A stretch of 58,158 nt of DNA from an uncultured Lachnospiraceae bacterium (lineage in GTDB: Bacteria > Bacillota > Clostridia > Lachnospirales > Lachnospiraceae). Under the pieces are notes generated by a model. It made no database searches and was not told the origin of the DNA. It worked only from the letters and a program-made list of their open reading frames with translations. Location: NCBI GenBank assembly GCA_948470905.1, contig CAOKQK010000010.1, positions 1 to 58,158 of the forward strand. Direction: 5' to 3'. Positions 44,010 through 52,482 of the stretch are shown here, one piece after another (the stretch's first letter is position 1; each line of letters begins with the position of its first letter). A program made the translations under genes and the position numbers.

Positions 44010-46355
44010 TTAATTATTCACGTCCACATACAGCTGAATGCGGTTCTGGATAACCTTTGCCACCTCATCCACCGTCTTCTGTCCCTCAAAGTAGCCCGCC
44101 GTCTCCTCGTTGATGATATCCATCACCTGAGTGATGCCAAGGCTGACCGGCTTCGCCTGGTCTATGAGCTGCATGATCAGGTCAACCTCCTCCTGGGTCG
44201 CCCTGCGGTAGGTATAGCTCCATCCGTCCCCGTAGCCAATAGAGCCTCCCACACCGACCTCTATCGGCTCTCCGTTCTCGTCCAGCACCGGACTTCCGTC
44301 ATCGTTTGTCCAGTACTGGATTGTGACAGCCTCCTTTGCCATTTCGTCCAGTTTTGCCTTCCTGGAAGGGAAGCCATAGGAATACCTGCTGTCCTGCTGG
44401 AGATAATACTCAAGGAATTCCCATGCTCCCTCCTTGCGGGTAGCCTTGGTGGTGATGCCATAGAGCCCATTGCTGGCCAGTATCGTCCCGATGCTGCCAT
44501 CCTGCGCAGGCAGCCCCTTGCAGGTATAGTCGCCGCCAAAGATCTCATAATACATCTGGATCTCGTTAAAGTCATACAGGGAAGCCGTATCCAGAAGCAC
44601 CTCCCCCCTCTGGATCTTGGTGGGTGTGGAGATGTGGTAGCTCTCGTTTGCAATCTCGCTGGGAAACCTGTTCACAAAAGCCAGCAGGTTCTTGAACTCC
44701 TCGTTGTCAAAATCACACTTGCCCTTAGACCAGTCTATGAAACTGTCCTCATTATATGCCATCAGATAATACATGATCTCGCTCTTTGTCACATTGTCAA
44801 AAAGCAGCGCGTTCGGATGCTGATCTGCGTAGGCGATGAACTCCTGCAGCGTCCAGCCCTGCTTCTCCCCCACCTCAGAGGTCTTGCCGATGATGGTGGA
44901 AAGCTCAAAGCTCTTGGGGATGCACACCAGCACACCGTCATAGGTGTAGCTCCTCAGGATATTGTCAACGATATCCTCCCGCTTGAGCGAATCGCTTTTG
45001 TCCAGATATTTTCCCAGATCCTCCAGCAGGCCCTTGGATACCAGCTGGGCAACATTCAGACTATCCATGGCTATGATGTCCGGGCAGTTTGCCCTGGAGG
45101 TCAGGTCGTTGTTCAGGTTTGTGAACGCATCCTGGTATGCCGCCTGGTATTCTTCCATTGTGGACATTCTGGTGTTGTTCATATACTCCTTGAAGGTCAC
45201 ATGATACTTGTCGCTGTTTCGGTTGAAATTCACCGCGGCAGCCTGCAGTTCCGAGGAGATGCCCAACGTGCCGATCAATACGGTTTCTTTCTGTACCACC
45301 TCGCTGCCCTTGGTCTTTGTCAGATAAGTAACGCCGCTGTTGTCATCATTTTCCCAGTCATGGATGACCGCGACGACCCTGCCGTCCGCCATCATACCTA
45401 TATTGTTGACATAAGTACCGTCGATATCGCTGTCCAGCCAGTCAAAGAGCGCCGTCTTGGCCTGGGTCGCCAGGCTGTACTCATACACAGTGCTGCCGTC
45501 GCTCACGATGAAAGTTCCCGGCTCTGCCCCCGGCGTCAGCCCCTCCATGCTCCCGCCGGGGAAATCAGCATAGACAGCCCCGGTCGTTTGACCGTCAAAG
45601 TCAATCTCCATCAGCTCATACCCTGTACCGCCGCCGTTGTAATTGTAATTACACACATACACCTTTCCGTCGCTGTCCGCACCGATGGACCTGATACGAC
45701 CGTCCATGCCGTTTCCCACAGAGACGGCACCCTTGCAGGTTCCGTCCGCCTCAAAAAGCACCACGGCGGATTCTCCTGCCAGATAAATGCGTCCCATCTG
45801 GTCCTGGGCAATGCCGTTTATGTACACATAATCGTCCCGAGAGCCACTCCCGAACTTATCTGACACATCCTGAAGGAAGAATGCCAGCTTCCCGTCAGCG
45901 TCAAACTTCACCAGCCCGTTCGTGGAAGTCCCCATGTGCGTTGTCTCGTCAAAGGTATAGCTGCGCACCATTGCGCATATGCTGCCGTCCGCCCCTATGG
46001 ACATCTCATCCAGGTTGCTGTTCTCCTGCTGCTCATCTCCCCAGTCCAGTTTGATACTGGAAGACGTCCCGTCCGCCAGAGAATACCTTTCCAGATATTC
46101 TGTATACTTATCCGTCCCCTCATCATATTCGCTGGAGGTGTAATACAGATTCTCACCGCTGCACCACACATTGTAATAGCGTATGTCCGCATCCTTCATA
46201 TCCACGAACTCAGGCACATACACCCATTCCTTTACTGCATCCACTCTCCCGTCTTCGCCTCCGCACGCCGCCATGACACCCATACTCCCGGCAAGCAGAA
46301 GCGCCAGCATGCCTTTTTTTAATTTATGCATTACTGCACCTTGCTTCTTTTTCAT
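44010..46355 (-). CDS. Extracellular solute-binding lipoprotein with N-terminal propeller-like domain (paralogue 1)
   Basis: A 781-residue lipoprotein and first gene of the operon. Signal KLKKGMLALLLAGSMGVMAAC with lipobox MAAC. Residues about 45-365 show repeated IGADGSICA-, IAQDQMGRIYLAG- and IGADSDGKVYVCN-type blades, suggesting a beta-propeller. The rest is a family 1 sugar-binding fold ending VIQNRIQLYVDVNN. Start is uncertain: ATG 46355 lies 12 bases after AGGAGG, while ATG 46331 has AAGGTG five bases upstream; both keep the signal peptide. Paralogous to the protein at 36158. Propeller plus binding fold suggests a large or anchored glycan ligand (inference). Confidence 0.85.
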   Translation of the reverse strand: MKKKQGAVMHKLKKGMLALLLAGSMGVMAACGGEDGRVDAVKEWVYVPEFVDMKDADIRYYNVWCSGENLYYTSSEYDEGTDKYTEYLERYSLADGTSSSIKLDWGDEQQENSNLDEMSIGADGSICAMVRSYTFDETTHMGTSTNGLVKFDADGKLAFFLQDVSDKFGSGSRDDYVYINGIAQDQMGRIYLAGESAVVLFEADGTCKGAVSVGNGMDGRIRSIGADSDGKVYVCNYNYNGGGTGYELMEIDFDGQTTGAVYADFPGGSMEGLTPGAEPGTFIVSDGSTVYEYSLATQAKTALFDWLDSDIDGTYVNNIGMMADGRVVAVIHDWENDDNSGVTYLTKTKGSEVVQKETVLIGTLGISSELQAAAVNFNRNSDKYHVTFKEYMNNTRMSTMEEYQAAYQDAFTNLNNDLTSRANCPDIIAMDSLNVAQLVSKGLLEDLGKYLDKSDSLKREDIVDNILRSYTYDGVLVCIPKSFELSTIIGKTSEVGEKQGWTLQEFIAYADQHPNALLFDNVTKSEIMYYLMAYNEDSFIDWSKGKCDFDNEEFKNLLAFVNRFPSEIANESYHISTPTKIQRGEVLLDTASLYDFNEIQMYYEIFGGDYTCKGLPAQDGSIGTILASNGLYGITTKATRKEGAWEFLEYYLQQDSRYSYGFPSRKAKLDEMAKEAVTIQYWTNDDGSPVLDENGEPIEVGVGGSIGYGDGWSYTYRRATQEEVDLIMQLIDQAKPVSLGITQVMDIINEETAGYFEGQKTVDEVAKVIQNRIQLYVDVNN

Positions 46356-46480
46356 CGTAAACAAAAGCCTCCTGTCATCATTTTCATTCTGGATCTCCGA
46401 CCCTTTTTTATCCCCTCATCTCAAAATAAGTACCTTGCCTTCTTTGTTTTCCATGACATTATCTTACCGTCATCTATTGT

Positions 46481-46489
46481 AGTATAACA
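46481..46489 (-). promoter_or_regulatory. Extended -10 promoter of the sugar-ABC operon
   Basis: Minus strand TGTTATACT (46489-46481) is an extended -10; no good -35 is seen. About 60-70 bp upstream, AAATTG-CAA-CAATTT (46545-46559) is a perfect inverted repeat placed where an activator would bind. The weak -35 is consistent with activated expression. Confidence 0.5.
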
Positions 46490-46644
46490 TATTCCACAGA
46501 AAATAAACCTTAAGATTTTATGAATTACAGCAAAAGAATAGATAAAATTGCAACAATTTCGTAATATTCACGTCACTTTTTGTCCGTTTTATGCCAGCTT
46601 CTGCCCTGACCGCTGCAGGATGCTGTCCGCACAACCTATATTCC

Positions 46645-47436
46645 TTACCTGATCCTGATGTACATATTTTTCAGTTCCAGCCTCCGCCTCCTATGGCGGA
46701 GCATGCTGGCGAGATGATTATAGAACCAGAAAGAACCCACCAGGATATTGTTCGCCTTGCCAATCCTTTTTTTGGTAGTGTATTCATAATACTCCCCCCC
46801 GCAGGCACAGGCATCCCTGCCCCTCTCCTTCACAAATCTGATCAGGTCGGATTCACAGCTGACCGGCTCCGCAAAATCTGTCCAGCCAAGCCCGATGCAG
46901 TCCGGCTTGTGGGCGTCGCTTCCGCCGAACACCGGCTTGCCGAACTTCTCCGCGATCTCCATGGCACGGGCATTGCTCTCCGGTTCCTCGCAGGCATTGA
47001 AACCCTCGATAAAATCAAACCTGTCCATCACTGCCAACTGATGCCTGTGCTTCCTGGTGTTGGTGATGCTCAGATATTTCTCCCCGCAGGGATGCGCAGG
47101 TCCCAGGATGCCGCCGTTCCTGTGAACGATATCGATCAGGAAATGGACCGGCAGCCCCCTCAGCTCCAAAATTTTAAGCTTTACCGTCTCAGGCATGATG
47201 ACCAGGATATGCCCTGCGTCGATGGTGTCGTACTCAATGCCCTTAAGCACTACAAAATCCTTGTATTTCCTGCCTTTTAAGTCTCTCAGCCACACCCTGT
47301 AGCCGTTGTAGGTGTCATGGTCGCTGACCAGCATGCCGCCGTAGCCCTTTTTCCTTAATGTATCAATGAATTCCTCCATGGGCACCTTACCGTCCAGTGA
47401 GCCCTCCTTTGTGTGGCAGTGCATGTCAAATTTCAT
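46645..47436 (-). CDS. PHP-domain metal-dependent phosphoesterase
   Basis: A 263-residue cytoplasmic hydrolase of the PHP superfamily. Metal-binding motifs in order: DMHCHTKEGSLDG (4-16), SDHDTYNGY, KGIEYDTIDAGHILV, GPAHPCGE, and GGSDAHKPDCIGLG. All expected His/Asp/Glu ligands appear to be present. Members include histidinol phosphatase-like and 5'-3' RNA/nucleotide phosphatases; substrate here is not deducible. AAGGAG lies ten bases before the ATG. The Cys/Gly-rich C-terminal stretch (DACACGGEYYEYTTKKRIGKANN) and basic end are not part of the core motifs. The 165 bp upstream contains CTTCATTCCGTTCCTCTGC-like direct repeats. Confidence 0.85.
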   Translation of the reverse strand: MKFDMHCHTKEGSLDGKVPMEEFIDTLRKKGYGGMLVSDHDTYNGYRVWLRDLKGRKYKDFVVLKGIEYDTIDAGHILVIMPETVKLKILELRGLPVHFLIDIVHRNGGILGPAHPCGEKYLSITNTRKHRHQLAVMDRFDFIEGFNACEEPESNARAMEIAEKFGKPVFGGSDAHKPDCIGLGWTDFAEPVSCESDLIRFVKERGRDACACGGEYYEYTTKKRIGKANNILVGSFWFYNHLASMLRHRRRRLELKNMYIRIR

Positions 47437-47601
47437 GTCCTGTTTTCTCCTTATTCCATTCTCCTGTTTTCATTCCCCTGCTTCCTGCTTCATTCCGTTC
47501 CTGCTTCCAGCTTCCTGCCTGTCTTCATTCCGTTCCTCTGCTTCCAGCGGAAATTTGTCCCCTTCTCTGCAATTTTCATTTCGGGACTGTCTATATTATG
47601 G

Positions 47602-50600
47602 TCAATCCACACTCTTTAATGACTCCGTCATGCTGATTTTCTCCAGTTTTCCGCCCATGAACAGGTTGACCAGGATGGTAAACACCAGCGTCAGCAGGAT
47701 GCTGTAGCCGTAACTGACAGGTCTGATATAGACATCGAACGAGATCAGGTCCACCTGTATCTGGCTCATGACAAAGCTGTGCAGGAAACGCCCCAGCAAA
47801 AGCCCCAGGGCGCCGCCCAGCAGCGTGAGAAGGATATTCTCCCGAAACACATAGGATGCGGTTTCTTTCTTATAAAAGCCCAGCACCTTGATGGTGGCGA
47901 TCTCCCGGACACGCTCCGTGATGTTGATATTGGTCAGGTTGTAGAGCACGATGAACGCCAGCCCCGCGGCGCACAGGACCACCACGAGCACGATCAGGTC
48001 AAGGCTTGCCATCATATTGTTCACCCGGTCCATGGTGTCGGCGTTTACTGTAACATTCGCCACCTCTCCAAAGCCCATAAGCGCCGCCGACAGCCCGTGG
48101 GCGTCCGCGGTATCAGACATATTGATATATACGGTATTCTTCTCCGGCTCCGAGCCCATGCCCTGCCGCCAGGTCTCCTCGGAGATCTGTACATAATTAT
48201 TGATATAATTCTCATAAACTGCAGATACGGTAAGCGCCAGTGTCTTCATATCATCGTCCCGCAGTGTGATGGTATCTCCCACAGCTATATGATATACATC
48301 CGCAAGCTTGTTAGAGATCACCGCCTCCCCGACGCCGGGATATGGGACGTCCTTCCCGTCCACCGTGTGCATGTCGAGGAATTCCGGCATGGTATCCGCC
48401 GTCCCTGCCACCAGATAAACAGGCTTTACTCCCCCCTGTGCCACAAGGTCAAAGGTCGTTTCCGTGACAGGCGCAAAAGCCTCAATGCCATACCTGTCCG
48501 CAATGTTCTCCAGTTTATCCCCAAAGCTCTCATAGGCGCCGTCCTTCAGTGTCACGCCGATATCATAAATCTGTATCTCATGAAACTGCATCTTCGCCAC
48601 GTCCCCGATAGAGTCCTCTATGCCAAAACCTGTCACCAGAAGCGCCGTACAGCCGCTGATCCCCACCACCATCATAAACAGCCGCTTCTTATAACGGAAG
48701 ATATTCCTGAGAGAGACCTTCCGCAGGAAGCCAAGCCTGCTCCACAGGAAAGGGATTTTCTCCAGTAAGATCCGTTTTCCCGCCTTGGGAGCCTTGGGGC
48801 GCATCAGCACCGCAGCGGGCTCCTTTAATTCCACCCTGCAGGAAAGCCATGTGGTACCCATGGAGCACAGCAGGGACACTGCCAGCGAGATCACCGCCAG
48901 CTTCCAGTCAAACACATAGGAAACAGGTTCCGCACGGTACATGATGCCATAAGCATACCAGATGACCTTCGGGAATCCCCAGGTGCCAAGCAGGAATCCG
49001 AACACGCAACCTCCCAATGCCGCCAGCCCCGAGTACGCCAAATATTTTGACATAACTGCCGCTTCCCCATAGCCCAGGGCTTTTAATACGCCGATCTGTG
49101 TCCGCTGTTCTTCCACCATGCGGTTCATGGTAGTGATACACACAAGCGCCGCCACCAGGAAAAAGAAGATGGGGAAAATATTGGCGATCCCCTCCACAAT
49201 GTTGGAGTCGCTTTCAAAACACACATAACCTATATTGGTATCCCTGCCCAGCACGTAAGTGTCAGGCTCCTCCAGGTCTTCCAGCTCCTCCCTTGCATCC
49301 GCAAGCTCTGTCTCCGCATCGCCTGTCTTCTCCTGAAACTCCCGCAGCGCGTCCTCATACTCCTTCTCGCCGTCCGCCAGCTCCTTCCTGGCGTCCGCAA
49401 GCTCTGCCTCGCCCTGCCGGACATCCTCCACCGCTTTCGCAAGCTCCTGCCAGCCTTCCTCTATCTGCTTCTCGCCGTCCGCCACCTGCGTCCGGGCGTC
49501 TTCCAGCTCCCTTCGCCCGTCCTCAAGCTCCTTCCGGGCATCCGCCAGCTGCCCACGTCCGTCTTCCAGCTCTTTTCTGGCATCCGCCAGTTCCCTTCGT
49601 CCGTTCTCGAGCTCTTTGGCGGCATCTTCCAGCTCCCTTCTCCCATCCTCAAGCTCTTTCCGGGCATCCGCCAGCTTTATACGGCCTTCTTCCAGCTCCT
49701 TCTCTGCAGCCGCCAGCTCTGCGCGGCCGGCTGCAATCTCTCCCCACCCCGCCGCTATCTCCGCTGCACCGGCTTCCAGCTCCGCTTTGGAAGCCTCCAG
49801 AACTGCACGGCCGTCCGCCAGCTGCTGCCTTGCCCCGGCAAGCGCCGCATGCCCTGCTTCCAGCTCCTTCCCTTTCGCCTCAAGCTGCTCCCGGGACGCA
49901 GAAAGCTCCTGAAAGCCCTGGTCCACCTCTACTTCCGCTTCTTTTAACTGTGCCTCCCGGGCGTCAAGCTCCTTCTCGCCCGCCTCCAGCTCTGCCATGC
50001 CCGCCTGATACTGCTCCGCCGTGACATACCCCGCTGCCGCCATCTCTTTAAGCTTTTCTCTTTCTTCTGAGAGCTGCTGCCTGCCTGCATCCAGCTGGGC
50101 CTTCCCTGCGTCCACTTCCTTCCGGACATCCTCCAGCCTGGACTTGCCCGCTTCCCACTGCTTTCCTGCCTCTGCCAGCCGTGCCTCACCGTCCGCAAGC
50201 TCCTGCTCCCTTTCTGTAAGCTTAGCCTCCGCGTCTGCAAGCTCCCGCTCCTTCTGCTCTATCTGCGCCTCACCGTCCGCAAGCTCCGCCTCCGCCTCTG
50301 TGAGCTCTGCCTCACCGTCTGCAAGCTCTGCTTCTCCCCGCGCTAATTCCGCTTCACCGTCCGCAAGCTCCTGCTCCTTCTCTTTCAGCTGTGCCTCGCC
50401 GTCCGCAAGCTCTGCCTCGCCCTGCGCAAATTCTGCCTCACCTTCCGCAAGCTCCGCTTCCGCCTCCGCAATCCGCGTCCTGCCGTCCGCAAGCTCCGCC
50501 TCCTTCTCTGCCAGCTGTGCCTCGCCGTCCGCAAGCTCTGCTTCCGCCTGCTCGATCTCTTTCCTGGCATCCGCCAGCTCCTGTTCCTTCTCTTTCAGGA

Positions 50601-51621
50601 TCGCCTCATTTTCCGCGATCTCCTTCTTCCCGTCTGCAAGCTCCTTCTCCCCATCTGCAAGCTTCCTGCGGGCATCCGCCAGTTTTGCTGCAGCGTCTGC
50701 AAGCTCCTCCTCACCCTCTGCGCGGGCGTCCGCCAGCTCTCCCTCCGCCTCTGCAAGCTCTCCTTCCGCCTCTGTGAGAATCTCCTCATACCGCCTGTCC
50801 GCCGCTGTGTCCGCATAATTCTCCCAGGAACCTGTCTTCCCTTTGATCAGCTCCTTATACCCTTCGCTGTAAAGGGCATTCTCCTGATTAAATTTCACAT
50901 AGACATCCGTATAATAATCCGCATCGTAACCGTCCTGCCGGAGACATAGAAAGCCGTCCAGCCTGCCGTTTCCCAGGGAAGTGTTCCCCCTTTCATACTG
51001 CAGGTAAAGGGGAGACTGCACAATTCCTACTATTTTGTAAGCATCATGTGCAAAATGCTCTTTGTCCTCCTCTGCGTTATCCTCCGAAATGTACAGCGTG
51101 CTCCCGATGGAACCTTCTCCAAATATGGCGCTGTCCGCCACACACTCATTGGACTGTGACGGCAGTCTGCCCGCCACAAGCTTGACGGTATTCAGCTTTT
51201 CCGTCAGGCTGTAAGTCCTGGCCACTCCCTGATTGCCGTCCTCCGTGCGGTAGATGACATCAAAAGAAAGGCCTCCCTCCGCCGCTTCCACATCTTCCCG
51301 GGCTGCAAAAAAATCCACATCCTCCTGCTCAAAGCCAAGGGTGGACAGCAGCCGCAGGTCATAAAACCCATGTTTGTCCAGGTATCCCTCCACCGTGTCC
51401 GTAATGGCGCCCTTCGTGACTTTCAGGCCTGCAAAAAAGCCCACTCCCAGGGCAATAATGGCAAAAATGGCAAAAAAGCGCCCGAAACTGGACCTGATCT
51501 CCCGGAAGGTGGTCTTGATCATACCGTTCCGGCTTCTGTTTTTATGACATTTTTTATTATTATCCCTGACCCTTATCTCTCTATTATCAGCATAATCAGC
51601 GTTATCTTTATTCTTTTCCAT
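47602..51621 (-). CDS. FtsX/MacB-type ABC permease with giant coiled-coil insertion
   Basis: A 1339-residue permease. TM1 at about 48-66 (RFFAIFAIIALGVGFFAGL); MacB-like extracytoplasmic domain to about 275; then a continuous coiled coil of about 500 residues (about 279-780) built from seven-residue units such as ELADGEA and ELEDGRR. FtsX helices follow (IANIFPIFFFLVAALVCITTM; YLAYSGLAALGGCVFG), a second extracytoplasmic domain, and a final FtsX block (LIVLVVVLCAAGLAFIVLY to LTLVFTILVNLFMGG). The coil is minisatellite-like at DNA level. The ATPase gene ends 15 bp upstream. Coils of this kind are known in Firmicute FtsX permeases, but this one is very long. It probably projects through or along the cell wall. 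Confidence 0.9.
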   Translation of the reverse strand: MEKNKDNADYADNREIRVRDNNKKCHKNRSRNGMIKTTFREIRSSFGRFFAIFAIIALGVGFFAGLKVTKGAITDTVEGYLDKHGFYDLRLLSTLGFEQEDVDFFAAREDVEAAEGGLSFDVIYRTEDGNQGVARTYSLTEKLNTVKLVAGRLPSQSNECVADSAIFGEGSIGSTLYISEDNAEEDKEHFAHDAYKIVGIVQSPLYLQYERGNTSLGNGRLDGFLCLRQDGYDADYYTDVYVKFNQENALYSEGYKELIKGKTGSWENYADTAADRRYEEILTEAEGELAEAEGELADARAEGEEELADAAAKLADARRKLADGEKELADGKKEIAENEAILKEKEQELADARKEIEQAEAELADGEAQLAEKEAELADGRTRIAEAEAELAEGEAEFAQGEAELADGEAQLKEKEQELADGEAELARGEAELADGEAELTEAEAELADGEAQIEQKERELADAEAKLTEREQELADGEARLAEAGKQWEAGKSRLEDVRKEVDAGKAQLDAGRQQLSEEREKLKEMAAAGYVTAEQYQAGMAELEAGEKELDAREAQLKEAEVEVDQGFQELSASREQLEAKGKELEAGHAALAGARQQLADGRAVLEASKAELEAGAAEIAAGWGEIAAGRAELAAAEKELEEGRIKLADARKELEDGRRELEDAAKELENGRRELADARKELEDGRGQLADARKELEDGRRELEDARTQVADGEKQIEEGWQELAKAVEDVRQGEAELADARKELADGEKEYEDALREFQEKTGDAETELADAREELEDLEEPDTYVLGRDTNIGYVCFESDSNIVEGIANIFPIFFFLVAALVCITTMNRMVEEQRTQIGVLKALGYGEAAVMSKYLAYSGLAALGGCVFGFLLGTWGFPKVIWYAYGIMYRAEPVSYVFDWKLAVISLAVSLLCSMGTTWLSCRVELKEPAAVLMRPKAPKAGKRILLEKIPFLWSRLGFLRKVSLRNIFRYKKRLFMMVVGISGCTALLVTGFGIEDSIGDVAKMQFHEIQIYDIGVTLKDGAYESFGDKLENIADRYGIEAFAPVTETTFDLVAQGGVKPVYLVAGTADTMPEFLDMHTVDGKDVPYPGVGEAVISNKLADVYHIAVGDTITLRDDDMKTLALTVSAVYENYINNYVQISEETWRQGMGSEPEKNTVYINMSDTADAHGLSAALMGFGEVANVTVNADTMDRVNNMMASLDLIVLVVVLCAAGLAFIVLYNLTNINITERVREIATIKVLGFYKKETASYVFRENILLTLLGGALGLLLGRFLHSFVMSQIQVDLISFDVYIRPVSYGYSILLTLVFTILVNLFMGGKLEKISMTESLKSVD

Positions 51622-51636
51622 GATTTATTTCCGCCG

Positions 51637-52341
51637 CTACCATTCTATCTCCGATACATCGACAATATTTCTGTTCTCCACCATACTGACTACCGTCCCG
51701 CTCTTGACTGTGATGATACGGTCAGCCATGGCTGTCAGCGCCTGGTTGTGGGTGATGACGATGACGGTCTTGCCCATCTTGCGACAGGTGTCCTGCAAAA
51801 GCTTCAGCACCGCCTTGCCCGTATTGTAATCCAGCGCCCCCGTTGGTTCGTCGCAGAGCAGGAGCTTGGGATTCTTTGCCAGTGCCCTGGCGATCGCCAC
51901 CCTCTGCTGCTCTCCTCCGGAGAGCTGTGCCGGGAAGTTGCCCGCGCGCTCCGCAAGCCCTACCTGTGCCAGGACCTCCCTCTCATCCATGGGCTCCTTG
52001 CAGATCTGCGCCGCCAGCTCCACGTTCTCCAGCGCCGTCAGGTTCTGCACCAGGTTGTAGAACTGGAATACAAAGCCCACATCATAGCGCCTGTAGGCTG
52101 TCAGCTGGCGCCTGTTAAAAGCCGACACCTCCTGTCCGTCCAACATAACCCTGCCGGAGGTCAGGGTGTCCATACCGCCGAGAATGTTGAGGATCGTGGT
52201 CTTGCCGGCGCCGGAGGCGCCGACGATCACACAGAACTCCCCTTCTCCCACCTCAAAATTCACATCATGGAGCGCCATGATTTCCACCTCACCAGTTTTA
52301 TAAACCTTCTTAACATTTTCAAAAAGGACAAAAGCGCCCAT
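51637..52341 (-). CDS. ABC transporter ATPase (MacB/LolD type)
   Basis: A 234-residue nucleotide-binding subunit for the FtsX-type permease downstream. Walker [10 protein letters not shown]-loop VFQFYNLV, signature [15 protein letters not shown], Walker [14 protein letters not shown]-loop VITHN: the LolD/MacB/FtsE signature set. ATG 52341 with GAGGTG six bases upstream starts the domain at [16 protein letters not shown]; the open frame extends 25 codons upstream through promoter sequence, so it is rejected. The cassette most likely performs mechanotransmission at the envelope (antimicrobial-peptide defence or cell-wall remodelling) rather than ordinary transport, as for the family. Confidence 0.94.
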   Translation of the reverse strand: MGAFVLFENVKKVYKTGEVEIMALHDVNFEVGEGEFCVIVGASGAGKTTILNILGGMDTLTSGRVMLDGQEVSAFNRRQLTAYRRYDVGFVFQFYNLVQNLTALENVELAAQICKEPMDEREVLAQVGLAERAGNFPAQLSGGEQQRVAIARALAKNPKLLLCDEPTGALDYNTGKAVLKLLQDTCRKMGKTVIVITHNQALTAMADRIITVKSGTVVSMVENRNIVDVSEIEW

Positions 52342-52393
52342 TTGACCCACCTCTTCCAACAACAAATCCAATGACCTGTACTTTTTCTGAATT

Positions 52394-52438
52394 AGTATAA
52401 CACAAATCCTTTTCATCTACCAAGCTTTTTGCTATAAT
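52394..52438. promoter_or_regulatory. Interlocked divergent promoters
   Basis: Plus: TTTTCA (52410-52415), 17-bp spacer, extended -10 TGCTATAAT ending at 52438, toward the mannosyltransferase. Minus: TTGGTA (52423-52418), 18-bp spacer, extended -10 TGTTATACT ending at 52394, toward the ABC genes. The -35 of each lies in the spacer of the other, so polymerase could not occupy both at once. Confidence 0.6.
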
Positions 52439-52482
52439 ATATCCATAAAATAATCATAAAATAATTACCTGGAGGTTTTGTC

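Noticed and set aside
49290-50820. Dense short repeats and long Pro/Ser-rich plus-strand ORFs, superficially CRISPR-like or a repeat protein
   Set aside because: They are the complement of the heptad-encoding coiled coil of the FtsX permease; no uniform repeats with unique spacers and no cas genes.
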